Assembly: GCA_027625915.1 (NCBI GenBank) | Contig: JANTQA010000047.1 | Span: 14,818,001 to 14,882,000 of the forward strand | DNA length: 64,000 nucleotides | Reading direction: 5' to 3' | Origin: Anaeramoeba flamelloides | Lineage: Eukaryota > Metamonada > Anaeramoebidae | The notes under the pieces: model-generated | Databases searched by the model: none | Seen by the model: the letters and a program-made list of their open reading frames with translations, nothing else | What the model was told of the DNA's origin: nothing | In this document: one piece after another, positions 10,150 through 22,898 of the stretch | Position numbering within the stretch: position 1 is the stretch's first letter | Layout: each line of letters opens with the position of its first letter | Made by a program: the position numbers and the translations under genes

Positions 10150-11416
10150 TAGAAGTTTAAAAGTTCTAAAAAACAATATTTTTTAAGAATAAAAAAATAA
10201 AATAATTATCTAGAAAATATTAAAATCAATTCTGTAAGATCAAATCAAAAAAAATTCTTATATTATTAAGAATTGAAAATTTAGAAATTTAATATCAGAC
10301 ACAAAATAATAAAAAAAAAAAAAACTATTCAAATAATATTTGTTATATAATATTGAAATTTATATTAGGTGATAAATTGAATTAATTTTAGTAGTTTGAA
10401 ACAATTCAGATAAAAAATTGAAGTGGTCTTATTAAACTTGGAATTCTCTTTTAAAAATGTTGAATTTTGAAAAAATACATCAAAATTATTTAATCAATTT
10501 TTAAGTAGAACTATTTTCATTCGATTTTGATATTATTTGTCAAGAAAATTATTTTCAAATAAAATATAATATGAATAATATCTAAAAAGTAAAAGTGGCT
10601 GGATTTAGTATTTGATCTCAAAAAAAAAATCTCCATAAACAAATTCAAATAAATTTCTCAAATTTAATTTTAATTTTTGTTTTTTGATTTAATTTTCTTT
10701 GAAAATTTATTGTAGATCATACTCAACAGAAAAGGATTTTGTCATTTTTTAATGTTTCTCGCCTTTACACTCAATCAAGCACATTAAGTTCGATGGTCTG
10801 TTGAGTTGTTATTTTTATATTTATTAGCAAATCTTAGGATAAATGAATCCCCTAAAAGAAAATGTTGTTTCTTTGTTTGTTTATTTGAATAATATTTTCT
10901 TCCAACTGCTCAGACGACTGTTGTTTCGAGAGTAATTGAAACAATTTTGGATCTTGTCTTCTTTTGTTTTGTTAAATTGATTCGAAAGCCATTTAAAATT
11001 ATCTTTCCAAATCCAATAACGGATAGCTTAATTTTTAACGAACAAATTCGAAGGAAAAGATAAGTTGTGAGATTTAATTGTTACCTTTCAATAATCCAAA
11101 AGATCATTCTATTCTATCCAAACTTTGTCTTTTACAAATTTGAAAAACTTTTGTTTTTTTGGTATTCAATCATAAAATCCAAGTTATTATTCCAAAATTT
11201 TTTTCTCATTGTTTTACCTTTGAACAACCTATAAAAATTAAAAATAAATTTTTCAACTATTTTTTTGTTTTTTTTATCAATTTTTTTTTTTTAATAATAA
11301 GGCCTTTCTTAAAATTTTTTCTATTTGAAAAAAAAGAACGACAAAAGTGGTCTTTTATCAAAAACAATTTCCAAAAAATACACAAAGAATCCCAAAATAG
11401 AAACCTAATTTAAAAG
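10150..11416. other. spacer upstream of the RecQ gene
   Basis: 10150-10690 is featureless and AT-rich. 10700-11060 has raised GC and open frames on the minus strand in more than one frame, so it cannot be called coding; it may be promoter/5' UTR or a decayed gene. No TATA or poly(A) signal stands out. Confidence 0.35.
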
Positions 11417-14400
11417 ATGACTATGCAGTCGAACCTTTCATCGCTTGAGTCAATTTTTAAACAAGCATCCCAAAGTTCTTTTCATAATTTTTCCTCTGCT
11501 CCCACAAGAACACAAGAACAACCAACGCTAAATGAAAGCTCCAGATCACAAGAAAACAAAGGTTTAACAATCCAACCCTTGTCCAACAAAAAAAACTATT
11601 CTTTTTTAAAACTAAAAAGTTTTGTTGGAAAATCACATAAACCGAGTTCCGATCCAAAACAAAACCACCAAAGGGAAATAGTTCCTACAAAATTTTCTTC
11701 AAATATTAACAACACAAACGATAATCCGAAAATAAATTTGAAACCAACTGTATTTAATCGCGATCTTCAACAAAGCCAAAACAGCACTTCTAATTTTTCA
11801 CAAACCCAAGAGAACCAAAAACAACAATACCACCAAAAACAACCTTATCCCCAAAAACACAAAGGCAAGGAAAAAGAAAAAGAAAAAAAAATAGATGAAG
11901 AAGAACTCACACAAAAGGAAATGGCCTTGCTTGAGGGCATTGACAAAAAAGTATTCAAGCTTTTGGAAAAAAGAAAAAGCATACTGAAAAAATTACCAAC
12001 TTATAATCCTTTAGTACTCGGGCTTGAGAAAATAACCAAAATTTATACAAAGTACTCTAACTCTTCAAAAGACACCAAGAACGGTGTTCTTCATTTAAAC
12101 GATCTCTTCGATCAACCAAGGATTTACAATAACCCAAATAATTTTTCCAATTCATTTCAAGAAAGATCAGCTGAATTTCAAAACAATAACAACAACAGCA
12201 ACAGCAACAATTACCATAATGAAGACTACTCCTACAATAACAATCATAACGAGAATGATTGGAAGCCAAATTCTTTTCAAAATAATTATCATAACAATAA
12301 TAACCAACAATTCAATAATCAAGAGAATTTTAATTACTGTGAGAATCCAAACCAACAAAATCATTTTAATAATCAAACAAACGAAAACGATTTTGGAACA
12401 AGACCATATTCGACAATTGACAATAGTTATAATACAAATACAGACACATCTACAAATACAGATAAATATACAAACACAGATAAATATACAAACACAGACA
12501 CAAACACAAACTTCAATACCAACACAAATTCAAATTCACAACAAAGTTCGCAAAAAAATAGCATTTTTAATTTTAACAAGAAAAAATACGAAAATTCAAA
12601 TTTCCAATGGAGCAAGAAAATCCATGAAAACAAAAGAAAGACCTTTGGTATTAAAAAATTTCGTGTGAATCAAGAGGCAATTATCAATGCGACAATGTCT
12701 GGTCAAAATGTGTTTGTCTTAATGCCGACGGGCGGTGGTAAATCTTTGACGTTTATGCTACCAGCGACTATTAGCCAAGGTATCACTGTCGTGATCTCGC
12801 CGTTGGTTTCTTTAATCCAGGATCAGGTACTCACTTTACAAAGTTTAAATATTGGTGTTGTCTCCTTCACTGGTGACATGGATTTGACAACACAGAACCA
12901 AATCTATTCCCAAATCAAAAACCCACAAAACCAAATTCGATGTTTGTATTGCACGCCTGAAAAGATCAGTGCAAGCCAAAAATTTTTGAATCTCTTAGAA
13001 TACCTTTATACAAGAAACAAAATTGCGAGATTTGTCATCGATGAGACACATTGCGTGTCTCAATGGGGGCATGACTTTCGGCCTGATTACACAAAGTTGG
13101 GGATACTGCAACAGAATTACCCGAATGTGCCGATAATGGCCTTAACTGCGACGGCAACAGAACGGGTCAAAGAGGACGTCGTCAAAATCTTAAATATTGA
13201 AGGCTGTGTATTGTTTACTCAGTCTTTTAACCGCACAAACCTAATTTACGAAGTTCGAAAAAAAAAGCCCTCCGTTGTGCATCGGGATATCTTTGAATTT
13301 ATTCAAAACAATTACAAAAATGAATCTGGGATCGTTTACTGCTTCTCAAGGATGGATTGTGAAAAGCTGGCTGGGAAATTACAAAAATTAGGCCTAAGTT
13401 GCTGCGCTTATCACGGCGGGCTTGATAATAAAGACAGGTCAGAAATCCAAAAGCAATGGACCTCGGATAGTATCCGTGTATTGATCGGAACAGTGGCGTT
13501 CGGGATGGGCGTAAATAAGGCCGATGTGCGGTTCGTGATACACCACTCGATGCCCAAGAGCATCGAAAACATGTATCAAGAATCTGGCAGGGCCGGCAGG
13601 GACGGGCTAAAAGCGCATTGCATACTTTTTTATTCCTATAGCGACAAAATCAAAATCGAAAGACTGATCAACCAGGAAGCAACACGCCAACAAAAAATCC
13701 ATAATAATATGATGCTTAGCAATGTTGTCCACTATTGCCAAAATGAAATTGAATGTAGAAGAACTTCTGTTCTCAAATACTTTGGCGAAACTTTCCACTA
13801 CCGAGATTGCCATAAGTCTTGCGATAACTGTAAATTGCGGGGGAAATATAATTACGATATGGTTGATCTTACACAGCAGGCAAAGAGTGTTATTCAAATT
13901 TTGCAAAAAATAAAATCGACAACATTAAGCCGCCTCGCGCAAATATTAAAAGGATCAAACTCAAAGGAAATGAAAAATTTAGGATTCTCGAAAGAAACAG
14001 TACCAGGCTTTGGCACAATGCAAAAGGGGTTTTTGATCAAAGATATACGGAAATTTATAATCAAGCTTGACGAAGAAAAGGTTTTGATCCATAAAACAGA
14101 AAGCCTAAATACAATATATAGGACAAGAGTCACTAGATATATGATTGGACCAGAAGCCTCAAAATGTTTAAACGGGTCGAAAAAGATTCAGCTGCAATTA
14201 CAAAAAAATAACCGATCGTCAACAAAGTCAAAAAAAAAAACACAGGGGAAAAAAGATTCAAACACAGATTGGAAAAAGAAAAACGAAATTGGGTTTAGCA
14301 ATAACCACAATGTGAATTTGCGCAATTTTAATAACCATCAATACCAAAACCAGAACAACAATTATCATCAACAATCCCAGCCAAATAATTCCTTTTTTAA

Positions 14401-14521
14401 TAATAACAATCACACTGATAGAAAAAGAAAAACAATGGAATTCAACCCAAACCAATATATAAACACAAATAATAATAATCATAATAATAATAATAATTAT
14501 AATAATTATAATAATACTACC

Positions 14522-14564
<43 letters not shown>

Positions 14565-14995
14565 GATTCCATTCGTTTAATGACGAGGAATATCCACAAA
14601 AAAAAACACATTATAATGAAAATCCAAATAGGGACATAGAATCTATCATACAGAAAAATAAAATACAGGAAGAGCCCTTATTTAAGCATTTAGATCAAAT
14701 AAGAAGGCAGATCGCAGAAGAAAAAGATGGATTAACACCCTATCATATCTTTAACATCACTGTACTGAAAAGAATAGTTGTTAAAAAGCCCAAGGATTTG
14801 GAGGAATTCTCAAATATTGAAGGCGTTGGGCAAGTTAAAACTCAAAAATTTGGTCAAACCTTTATTGACGCAATTAAAAATTTTGAAAATGGCACACACA
14901 ACATTAATTCACATAATAATAGCTCACAGAATATTAAAGAAGAGGAATGGGACGATTTTGATTTTTCTGATTTTGATGAAATAGAAAACAATTAA
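11417..14995 (+). CDS. RecQ-family DNA helicase (BLM/Sgs1 type)
   Basis: ATP-dependent 3'-5' DNA helicase of 1192 residues, expected in the nucleus in recombination and replication repair. The first ~400 residues are low-complexity Asn/Gln/Ser/Thr with a short Lys/Glu coiled coil. Helicase core: Walker [10 protein letters not shown] (K442), motif II DETH (542-545) instead of the usual DEAH, motif III LTATAT, then [17 protein letters not shown] and motif [12 protein letters not shown] (721-730, Arg 725 and 728). A zinc-binding set follows (C780, C798, C802, C805) with an RQC region after it. A second Asn-rich linker with a run of about 16 Asn precedes a C-terminal HRDC domain (about 1088-1158, including [19 protein letters not shown]). 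The RQC plus HRDC layout is that of BLM/WRN/Sgs1. One exon; the start is the first ATG after an in-frame stop. Confidence 0.95.
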
Positions 14996-15075
14996 GAATA
15001 GTTTTTTAATTTTTCGTTTTTTTTTACTCTCAAAGAAAAATACTTGTAAAAATATTAATATTTTAAATATCCCCA

Positions 15076-15114
<39 letters not shown>

Positions 15115-15734
15115 TATAATAAATTTTTCAGAAGTCGTCTTTCTTTTTTTATTTATTTTATTTCTGATTTTACTTTGATTCCCATTCTTAGTTTGGGTTG
15201 AATTAGCTATTTGGAACAGTGAATGGGAAAAAATGTTTCTAAAAATGGATATTGAAGATATGAATAATTTGGAATCAGCTTGTTTAAATTTTTTAGGATT
15301 TAAGATCCCTGGAAAATTAAGTACCTCTACAAAATATTATTTTGAATGAAAGGAATTAACAGCTAGAACGGAAATAGGATTTCCATTATAACCAATTCAA
15401 AAAAAAATGCAGAAGAAATATTTAATGTAATGCTTATTATTTTTTCATTATTTAATATTATTTGTTTTATTTTGAATATATTCATCAGATAAAAATTTTA
15501 AATATTCTTTAATCTTACTGTATAAATATATTTATAATAAAAAGTAAAAAAAATAGAAATTATTCAAAATCATTTAGATCACGATTAAAAAACAAAAATT
15601 ATGAGAAATATTTGTAATGTACTTAGTGAAAGGATTATTCTGAAAAAAAAAAATAATTACTAAGAAAACTGATCAATACAAGTAATTTGAATAATTATTT
15701 TTTTTAAAAAAAGGTGAACAATCATGTTAAATTG

Positions 15735-15771
<37 letters not shown>

Positions 15772-16990
15772 TTTATACCAATAAATTCAAAAAAAATTTG
15801 TAAAATTTTTACTTCATTTTCCTTTTTTTTTTAAATTGTTTTTACATAAGCTTTAAATAAAGAAATCATTTAATTTACTTAAATGTTAAGAAACTTTACT
15901 CAATTAGTTGTTCTTTTAATATTCTTTGAAAATAACTATTCTGACAATGTTTTCAAATTAAAAAAAAAAAAAGAAAATTGAAAGAAAAAATTTTTTATTT
16001 TGTTCGAAGGTATCAGTACTATTCAAAAAAAACAAAATAAAATTATCGATATAAATAAAAATTCTTAAATTTTCTTGAAATAAATAAATTAAATATTTTT
16101 TTTAATTATTCATTTATTCAATAATTTTTGATTTGATATTCATTTTTAATTAATATTAAAATTTCATTTTAGGCCTGGAGCGGACTTCTTTCTTGATTAA
16201 TCTACTAGAGAGATTTTTTTTGTTGGTAAATAGTGTTTATGGAAATAATGATTTTTTTATTGAATGTAAATAGTCGATTTGAATCTCTGATCAATTTTGC
16301 TCTTTTTTTTTTTTCAAATTTTGTGATTGTTTATTTTTTTTAAACTATTTACATAAAAAGTGGGGGGACAAATTTATTTTTATTAATGTTTTTATAAACC
16401 CAATTGTCATAAAACTATTTACAAATATATAATTATTAGCACACATTTATTGATTCTTAATACTAATTCAATTTGTTTATTTAGTCTTACATTACATAAA
16501 TAAAAGATAGTTTAATTTCGGATCTCGATTTTATCTGATATTTTTTAGGCGTGAAAATTTGTATTTCTTTTTCTTTTTGGTCTAAAAAAAATTTTTTCTA
16601 AAAAGGTTAATTTTCATAAAATTTTCAAATTAATTGGAAAACTTAAAATTATATTATATTGTTTAAAAAATTGTTTGTATCGTAACCATATTTCCAGTTT
16701 TTATTGATATTTTACTGTTGATTTTTTTCTGCAAAAAAGAGCAATATTTTATTTTTTCACTTTTTGGAAATATTTTAATGAAATACATCCTAGAGCAGTT
16801 TTTTAATTTCAATTAATATTTCACTTAATTTTTTATATGTCAATTAAGGAATTTCTTTACTAACAAAGAGGATTTTTTATGAAATGTATAAGAAAAATGA
16901 ACCACTTTTTTGCAAATACCTTATGATTTTTTTAATCCAAAGGATTTGACCACTAGTGATTAATATTTTTATGAATTTATGAATCTTTTT
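14996..16990. other. AT-rich spacer downstream of RecQ
   Basis: (TA)n tracts at about 15081-15109 and 15741-15769. An open frame at about 16159-16273 (+) after TTTTAG includes GLERTSFLINLLERFFLLVN and ends IECK; it could be a terminal exon but is unsupported by homology. 16351-16380 resembles the end of the element at 46351. Nothing else seen. Confidence 0.35.
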
Positions 16991-16992
16991 AA

Positions 16993-17525
16993 CGTTTAAA
17001 AACCCGAAATTTTGAAAAAGGTTATCTTTTGCTTGGTGTGGTGACTTGTTATTTTGTTTCTTAGCCTACTGGTCTTGAATTTGACAATACTTTTAATAGA
17101 TTTTTAAAAAGGAAAATTTTTTGCAATTTATGTTTTTTTTCTTAAATCCAAATTTATTAGTGCAAGACAAATAAACTGGAAATAAAGTTAAATGAAAAAT
17201 ACAATTTTATGTTTGACAATAGAAATTTTTCATTAGGTTTTTCGTTTATTTGTAGCTTTTTTAAATTTTTTTTTTTATTTATGTAATTGGGAAAAAGAGA
17301 TATCAATATTCGACTTTACAACAAAAAGTTCATAATTTATTATTAAAATACTCTCAATTTATTATCATTAGGTGCTTTAATTTAGAATTCAGAAGAAAAA
17401 AATTCTAACTTTGAACGACTATTAAAATTTATACCAAGTTACATATCGATCAGATAAGAATCATAATAACAAGTAACCAAATCATAACAAGATAATCATT
17501 TTTCAAATTTCAGGGATTATGTACC
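16993..17525. mobile_element. older copy of the piggyBac-like MITE
   Basis: Ends and subterminal parts are recognisably those of 1510-2069: AAAAGGTTATCTTTTGCTTG, GACTTGTTATTTTGTTTCTT on the left and the inverse AATAACAAGT..AGATAATC, TTTCAGGGATT on the right. Flanks TTAA (16989-16992) and TGAA (17526-17529), a decayed TTAA duplication. Much more diverged, hence older. Confidence 0.65.
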
Positions 17526-17645
17526 TGAATAAAGGGATTAATTATTTTAAAATAAACACTTCTTTTCCAGCTCTGACTTATGCCCCACTTTTAATGAGTA
17601 TGCTCTTTTTTTTAAAATGACTAGTAACTCTTATTATTATTATTA

Positions 17646-17841
17646 CAGCCAGTTTCACTTTTAAGGCACAAACTTTCAACGAAATTTAAGGTACAAAAAA
17701 AAATCTCAAATTAAAGCACAAAATTCAAATTCTCGTAAAAATAAATTGTAAAAAAAAATTCCAAATTTTGTGCCTTAATTTGTGATTTTTTTGTTTCTTA
17801 AATTTCGTTGAAAGTTTGTGCCTTAAAAGTGAAACTGACTT
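17646..17841. mobile_element. Tc1/mariner-like MITE, copy 2 (196 bp)
   Basis: Ends CAGCCAGTTTCACTTTTAAG / CTTAAAAGTGAAACTGACT, TA flanks, same length and inner units as copies 1 and 5. Confidence 0.85.
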
Positions 17842-17849
17842 TATTTCCT

Positions 17850-19920
17850 AAAATTAATTTTGTATTTTATACACATGGATATAATTAAACTTCGATAAGC
17901 AACTATATTTATAAACTTTTGACAAATTAATTATAATTTCAAAAAATTTTTATATACTCCAATTAATTTTTAATAGATAGATTCTTATTTTTTGAAGTTT
18001 GAATTTTTATATTGAAAAAGAAAACGAAAAATTTGCCAAAAATTATGATTTTTTTCAGAAATTGCACTTTTTTTAATTTCTTTGGGTTTCTAAGACAATA
18101 ATAACATTGAAAATTTAATCTTATTTTAAAAATAAAAGAATTATAAATAAAAAAATGAAGCCTTAAAAGATCAAAAAGAATTGATCATTTATTTTATTTT
18201 CAATAATTTCTTAAAATTTTCAACAAATTTAATAGATCAGGTAATATTCTTTTTCAAATATAAAAAGTATAAAAAAAGAAAATTTATTATTAAAATCAGT
18301 TATTTAATAATATTTATTTTTTTTTTTTATTAGATAATAATTCGAATTGATTTTATTTTATTTGTTAGATAATTATGAAAAAAATTAAAAAATAATTGTA
18401 AAACTTGTTGACACTTATAATCTTTGGATTGTTAACAACTTACTGAAATAATTAAGATTCGATTATTAATTATATTTTTTAAACATAATAAAATTATTAA
18501 GAAATATATATATTTATAAATTATATTGAAAAGGTTTGAAAAAAATTATTTTTGAAAAATTGTAAACTTTATTGTTTTTTGATTTTTTGTAGAAAAAATA
18601 TGAAATAATTAATTTGAAATTCGTATAAAAAACAAAAAATTATCCTTTTTATTTCTAATTTAAAATAAAAATGTATTTTCTTTTGAAATTTAATAAAATT
18701 TTTTTGACAGAATTAAATTAAATCTTTATGATTTTATTTTTTAATACTTTTTTTTTTTTTTTTACATCATAAATAATAAAAATTCTTACCTCTTAAAAAT
18801 TTTTTTTTACACATAGAGTACAATTTTTCTTATTAAAATAATGAAATAATGATAAAATAACCCTTTTCTAATTTTTACATATTTTTTTCATTCATTGTTA
18901 TTATTTTTTTATATTTTGAAAAAATAATAAAAATCTTTTGTTATAATACTTTTCGTTTCTGGGGCTTGAAAAAATTCAACGAAAAAACTATAAAATAAAA
19001 AATTAAAAAATTATATACATATATGTCATAATTCCCTAAAAGACCATTTAAAAGAATGAATATTTGTGATTATCTATTTAAGAGGGGGTTTTTACATTTA
19101 AAATAATGAAAATAGTTTGGTTTTGCCTTTTCAACAACACCAGAGCAATAAAAGGCAGATTTCTCTTTGAAAACTCTTGAAAATTGTAAACTCTTTAAAC
19201 ACTGAGAAAATCAATTAATGTTATTTTTAATAATTTACTAGTTGGGGAAGAACTGAAGTTAAAAATAATTTTTTTGATACCAATTCCAAATTAGTTCAGT
19301 TCACATAAGTTTTTTTTGTTTTTATTACATTTATATATCAGACAAACGATTTTTATATATCGCTCACGCCTTTAGAACATGTTTAATAAATCAAAAAATA
19401 ACTTTCATACCTGTGATATATTTATAAATGATAATTGATAAAGTGGAAAAGATAAAATTGACAATTTGTAAGTCATGTGTTCATTTAGCATTATGGAACC
19501 AGTAAAATAACATCTTTTCGTATATTTAGACCCAAATTCAAAAGAAATTTACTGTATCTTGAAATTGGAAAAGGTTGTAAAAATATTATTTCTAAAGAAC
19601 CAAAATTTCTTTTAAAGAGATTTTCAAAACTAAATTATTGTTTTTAAAGGTTTGATTTATTTTTCTCATTTTTGAAAAGTTCAAAAACTCAACATATTTC
19701 CAATTTTTTTTTAAAAAAATATTTTATCTGAAAGAAGGATGAAATATTATTATTAATTGAGAAAGTGTAAAAAAAAATAGAGTTTAAAAAATGAAACAAC
19801 TAAGTTTTAAAATAACTTAGTTGAAAAAATTTACTTTTTTTGAAAAAAAAAAAAATTACATTATTTATATTAAACTTGTAAAAAAATTAATTTCTTAATT
19901 CAAAGAACAGTTCAAATCAA
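17850..19920. other. AT-rich spacer with an inverted-repeat fragment
   Basis: 18105-18290 is an inverted copy of 20265-20440, and weaker similarity continues to about 18520. GC-raised patch at 19110-19180 with a 25-codon ATG frame, not convincing. Otherwise nothing seen. Confidence 0.4.
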
Positions 19921-19924
19921 TTTT

Positions 19925-20720
19925 TTCTCTTTATTGAATAAAAAAAATACGAGAAAAAGAACCAAAGAATCGAATTAAAAATTCTCCCATAATACTTTTT
20001 TGTAACCTGGATATTTTAACTTATATAACCTGGAAGAAATAATTTTTAATTTGATTATTTATCATCAATAATTAATAACTCAATCTTAATTCTTTTATTG
20101 GGTTAGTAATAACTCAAAAATAAAAAGTATTTATAAATTTTAATATTTTTTTTCATTATTTAAATAATTTTCAAACAAATAAAATAAAGTTAAGTTAATA
20201 ATTTAAATTTCAAAAAATTAATAAATATTTTTAAAAAACTTATTTAAATAATTAAAATTACTTGTTTATACTCTTGATATTTGAAAGAGAATATTACCTA
20301 ATCTATTAAATTTGTTGAAAATTTTAAGAAATTATTGAAAATAAAATAAATGATCAATTTTTTTTAGATCTTTTAAGGATTCAATTATGGATATATTTTT
20401 CTTGTATTTTTAAAATAAGATTAAATTTGAAATCTTATTTTTTTCTTACAAACTCTCAGAAATTACTAAAAGTGAGATTTCAATTAAAATTAAATTTTTT
20501 CGCAAATTTTTCTTTTTAAATTTCAGATCCACAAATCTAAAAAAAAAGGATCAAAGCTTTTGACTGAAAAAATAATTGGGGAAAATGAACTTCTTTTAAA
20601 AATAATAACTCATTCCTCTAAAGCTGATAAAGGATTTTACATATCAGGTTTAATTGTAACCTTGTGTAAATAATTACTCTATTACCTTTGGGAAAAAAAA
20701 TTTAAGATTTACTAGTCCCT
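19925..20720 (+). repeat. ~800-bp repeat, left arm of a long inverted pair
   Basis: Matches the reverse complement of 23212-24965 in three blocks: 19925-20130 with 24965-24765; 20260-20350 with 24180-24050; 20395-20720 with 23550-23212. The order is kept, so the right arm is the same repeat with two insertions. Marker strings: CAGAAATTACTAAAAGT, TAATTACTCTATTACCTTTG. Confidence 0.65.
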
Positions 20721-21252
20721 TAAGGATGGAAGTTCTAAATGAATTCTGGAGACACATCACAAATACTTTCCTTTTCTATTTGGTTAAGGCTCTTACAGTC
20801 TTTTATCCACAGTTTAAAATAAGGTTTGCTTGAAAAAATGATTTTTTTTGGGTTTTTTGTTTTTTGTTCTATTATAAATACTTACTAAACATAAAGTAAT
20901 AATGAAGAGTAGTATTGATTTATCGGGAAATTAGTAAATTTTACAGAGTTATTAGTACTAAAGTACAGTCAAAGGAAAAAGTAATTGAATAATTATCTTC
21001 TTAGGTGTATTTTATAAGAATTTGTTTCTCAGAGATTTTTGAACTGGAACCAAGTAGAACTAAAAAAAAAAACCCAAAAAAAATCATTTTTTCAAGAAAA
21101 ATTTATTTTAAACTGTGGATAAAAGATTGTAAGAGCCTTAACCCAATAGAAAAGGAAAGTATTTGTATTGTGTCTGAAGAATTCATTAAGAACGTCCATC
21201 TTTAAGGGACTAATCTCTATTAAATTTTTTTTCCCAAAGGTAATAGAGATTT
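20671..21252. mobile_element. palindromic MITE of ~580 bp
   Basis: Arms of about 190 bp: TCTATTACCTTTGGG, then TAGTCCCTTAAGGATGGA, then GAATTC and TTTTATCCACAGTTTAAAAT, with the inverse at 21095-21250. The centre (about 20890-20975) recurs at 32640-32720. The end motif TAGTCCCTTAA also occurs alone at 21370 and, inverted, at 23212. Confidence 0.65.
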
Positions 21253-21539
21253 AGAAAATTTTTTGCAAATTACTTTGATTTGAAAACCCTTGTTTATTTT
21301 CATTATTAAACTTATTCCGAGATAAGGAATACTTATTTAGAAATTGGTCAAAAAAAAAATAATAGAGACTAGTCCCTTAAAGAATAAAATTAAATAGAAT
21401 ATTGTCAGTTCTGATTGACAAATAAAAAAAAAAAAAAAGTAATTAAGATTTCATAATTTATTTTTTATACTTTTTACCTTTTCCAAATTTCTCTTTTTAA
21501 GTTGTTTGGGTTCCTCCTCTTTTTGTTTTTTTAGGTGCT

Positions 21540-21843
21540 TGGAGAGGTTCAAGGAATAAAAAATCATTATAAGAATTGGTGGACTTGGTCATGACTAACC
21601 TAACCAAACTTGTTAATGATCAGATCTAAAATGAATTGAGCTGGACTTATGCAACTGTAGAGAACTGAATCCAACGAATGCGATCTGAAGCCAACCAAAG
21701 TGAACCGAATTGGACTTTCCGTACAATCTGTCGAGTCGTTACCTGGACTGGGTTTTTGCTGTCGAGTCGGTATCTTGTACGGGATTTTGCGAAAACAAGA
21801 TTTGGGAAACTTGCAAAAAAAAAAAAAAAAAAAAAAAAAAATA
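21540..21843 (+). repeat. SINE-like or retrocopied segment with A tail
   Basis: A GC-raised, unique-looking segment (for example GTCGAGTCGTTACCTGG and CTGTCGAGTCGGTATC, an internal near-repeat) ends in an uninterrupted run of about 25 A at 21816-21840. That is the shape of a SINE or a retroposed RNA. No clear tRNA A and B boxes, and no second copy in the window. Open frames across it are not convincing as protein. Confidence 0.35.
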
Positions 21844-21857
21844 AACTCAATTCTGTA

Positions 21858-22248
21858 AAACCAAATCTTATTCTTAAAACCTTAGCACTTTATAGAATCA
21901 AACCATCTATAAAGTTTCTAAAAAACTTAATAAAGTAACCTATTTCATTTGATCTATAGTTGTTCAAATATTTAGAACTCTTTATTAAAACAAATTGAAA
22001 ATATTGATCATTTTTTATGGGTCTATCCTTCCTATGAAAAAGATAGATTAATATTTCAAAACAAATTAAAAAAAAAAAAAAATCTTAATGAATTAATTTA
22101 AAACAAAAACAGTTTGAAACTATTTTCATTAAATAATAATCGTGAAATCTATGATTTTACGCTTAAATTTCTTTTTGGGAATTTAAGTAAAAGGGCACAG
22201 AGTGTAATTTACACTTCTTCAACAATAAAAAAAAAAAAAAAAAAAAAG
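21858..22248 (+). mobile_element. LINE 3' fragment with poly(A)
   Basis: Homologous to the inverted segment 43340-43690 and to 58980-59200. One frame reads ENIDHFLWVYPSYEKDR after a Cys-containing stretch, the usual C-terminal CCHC-type motif after a LINE reverse transcriptase. Further on another frame reads NNNREIYDFTLKFLFGNLSK. The fragment ends CTTCTTCAACAATAAA in an A run (22226-22248). It is 5'-truncated and broken by frameshifts and stops. Confidence 0.6.
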
Positions 22249-22249
22249 A

Positions 22250-22890
22250 TTCCATAATTTTTTAATTGATCATCTATTATAAGTTTTTTTTAGTTCGGTA
22301 AAAATATACAGTCACCGTTTTAAAGAACAAATTGAAATATAACCCATAAACTCAAGGATTAATGGAGTAAGGGAAAGAGAGTATACTAAGAATTATCCCA
22401 TTACTCGTTTGAGGGAGAAGTTAGAAGATTGGTGTCTTTAAATTACTGTGTGAAATACAGTTGGTTGTTTCAAGGGAGTTTCTTGAACAATAAAAGCTAT
22501 TTGTTAAAACTTTTTTTTTTTTTTTTTTGAAATAATGCAACCAAAATAGGTTGCAAAGTTTGGTTATTTTTAACGAAGAAATTTCAATCTAGCAATGTTA
22601 CCATTTGTTCTTGCTTCTTTTTTTCTTTTGGATCGGTTGACAGCAAATCGAAGTCAACTAATCTTTCAAGAAAATTGTTTTTTCAGGGATTGGCCAAAAT
22701 GAAAAATTTTAAAAAAAACAAATAAAAAAAAAAACAAAAAAAAAAAAGCAAAAAAATAAAACAATTATTTTATTGGTTTTTTTGTTTACGAGAATTGAAA
22801 CATTGATCATAAACATTTCTCAAGGAACATAAAACGTTAAGAAATGATAAAACAAAAAAAAAAAAAAAAACTATTACAAAGCAAGAAAGG
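22250..22890. other. spacer with coding-like patches
   Basis: 22300-22440 has raised GC and on the plus strand reads INGVREREYTKNYPITRLRE, then KLEDWCL and a stop, with a stop upstream; it may be a decayed gene. 22640-22710 reads KSKSTNLSRKLFFQGLAKMK before a stop. T and A runs at 22508-22527 and 22720-22750. Confidence 0.25.
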
Positions 22891-22898
22891 AATGAAGC

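Noticed and set aside
10700-11060. Possible minus-strand gene upstream of RecQ
   Set aside because: Several frames are open at once and attempted splicing gives early stops; it cannot be told from chance.
12167-12668. Extra frames across the Asn-rich part of RecQ
   Set aside because: Products of the low-complexity AAC/AAT codons, in both strands.
22300-22440. Mitochondrial ribosomal protein bL20-like reading (RINGVRERE)
   Set aside because: Only a handful of residues fit, stops flank it, and no other part of the protein is found.
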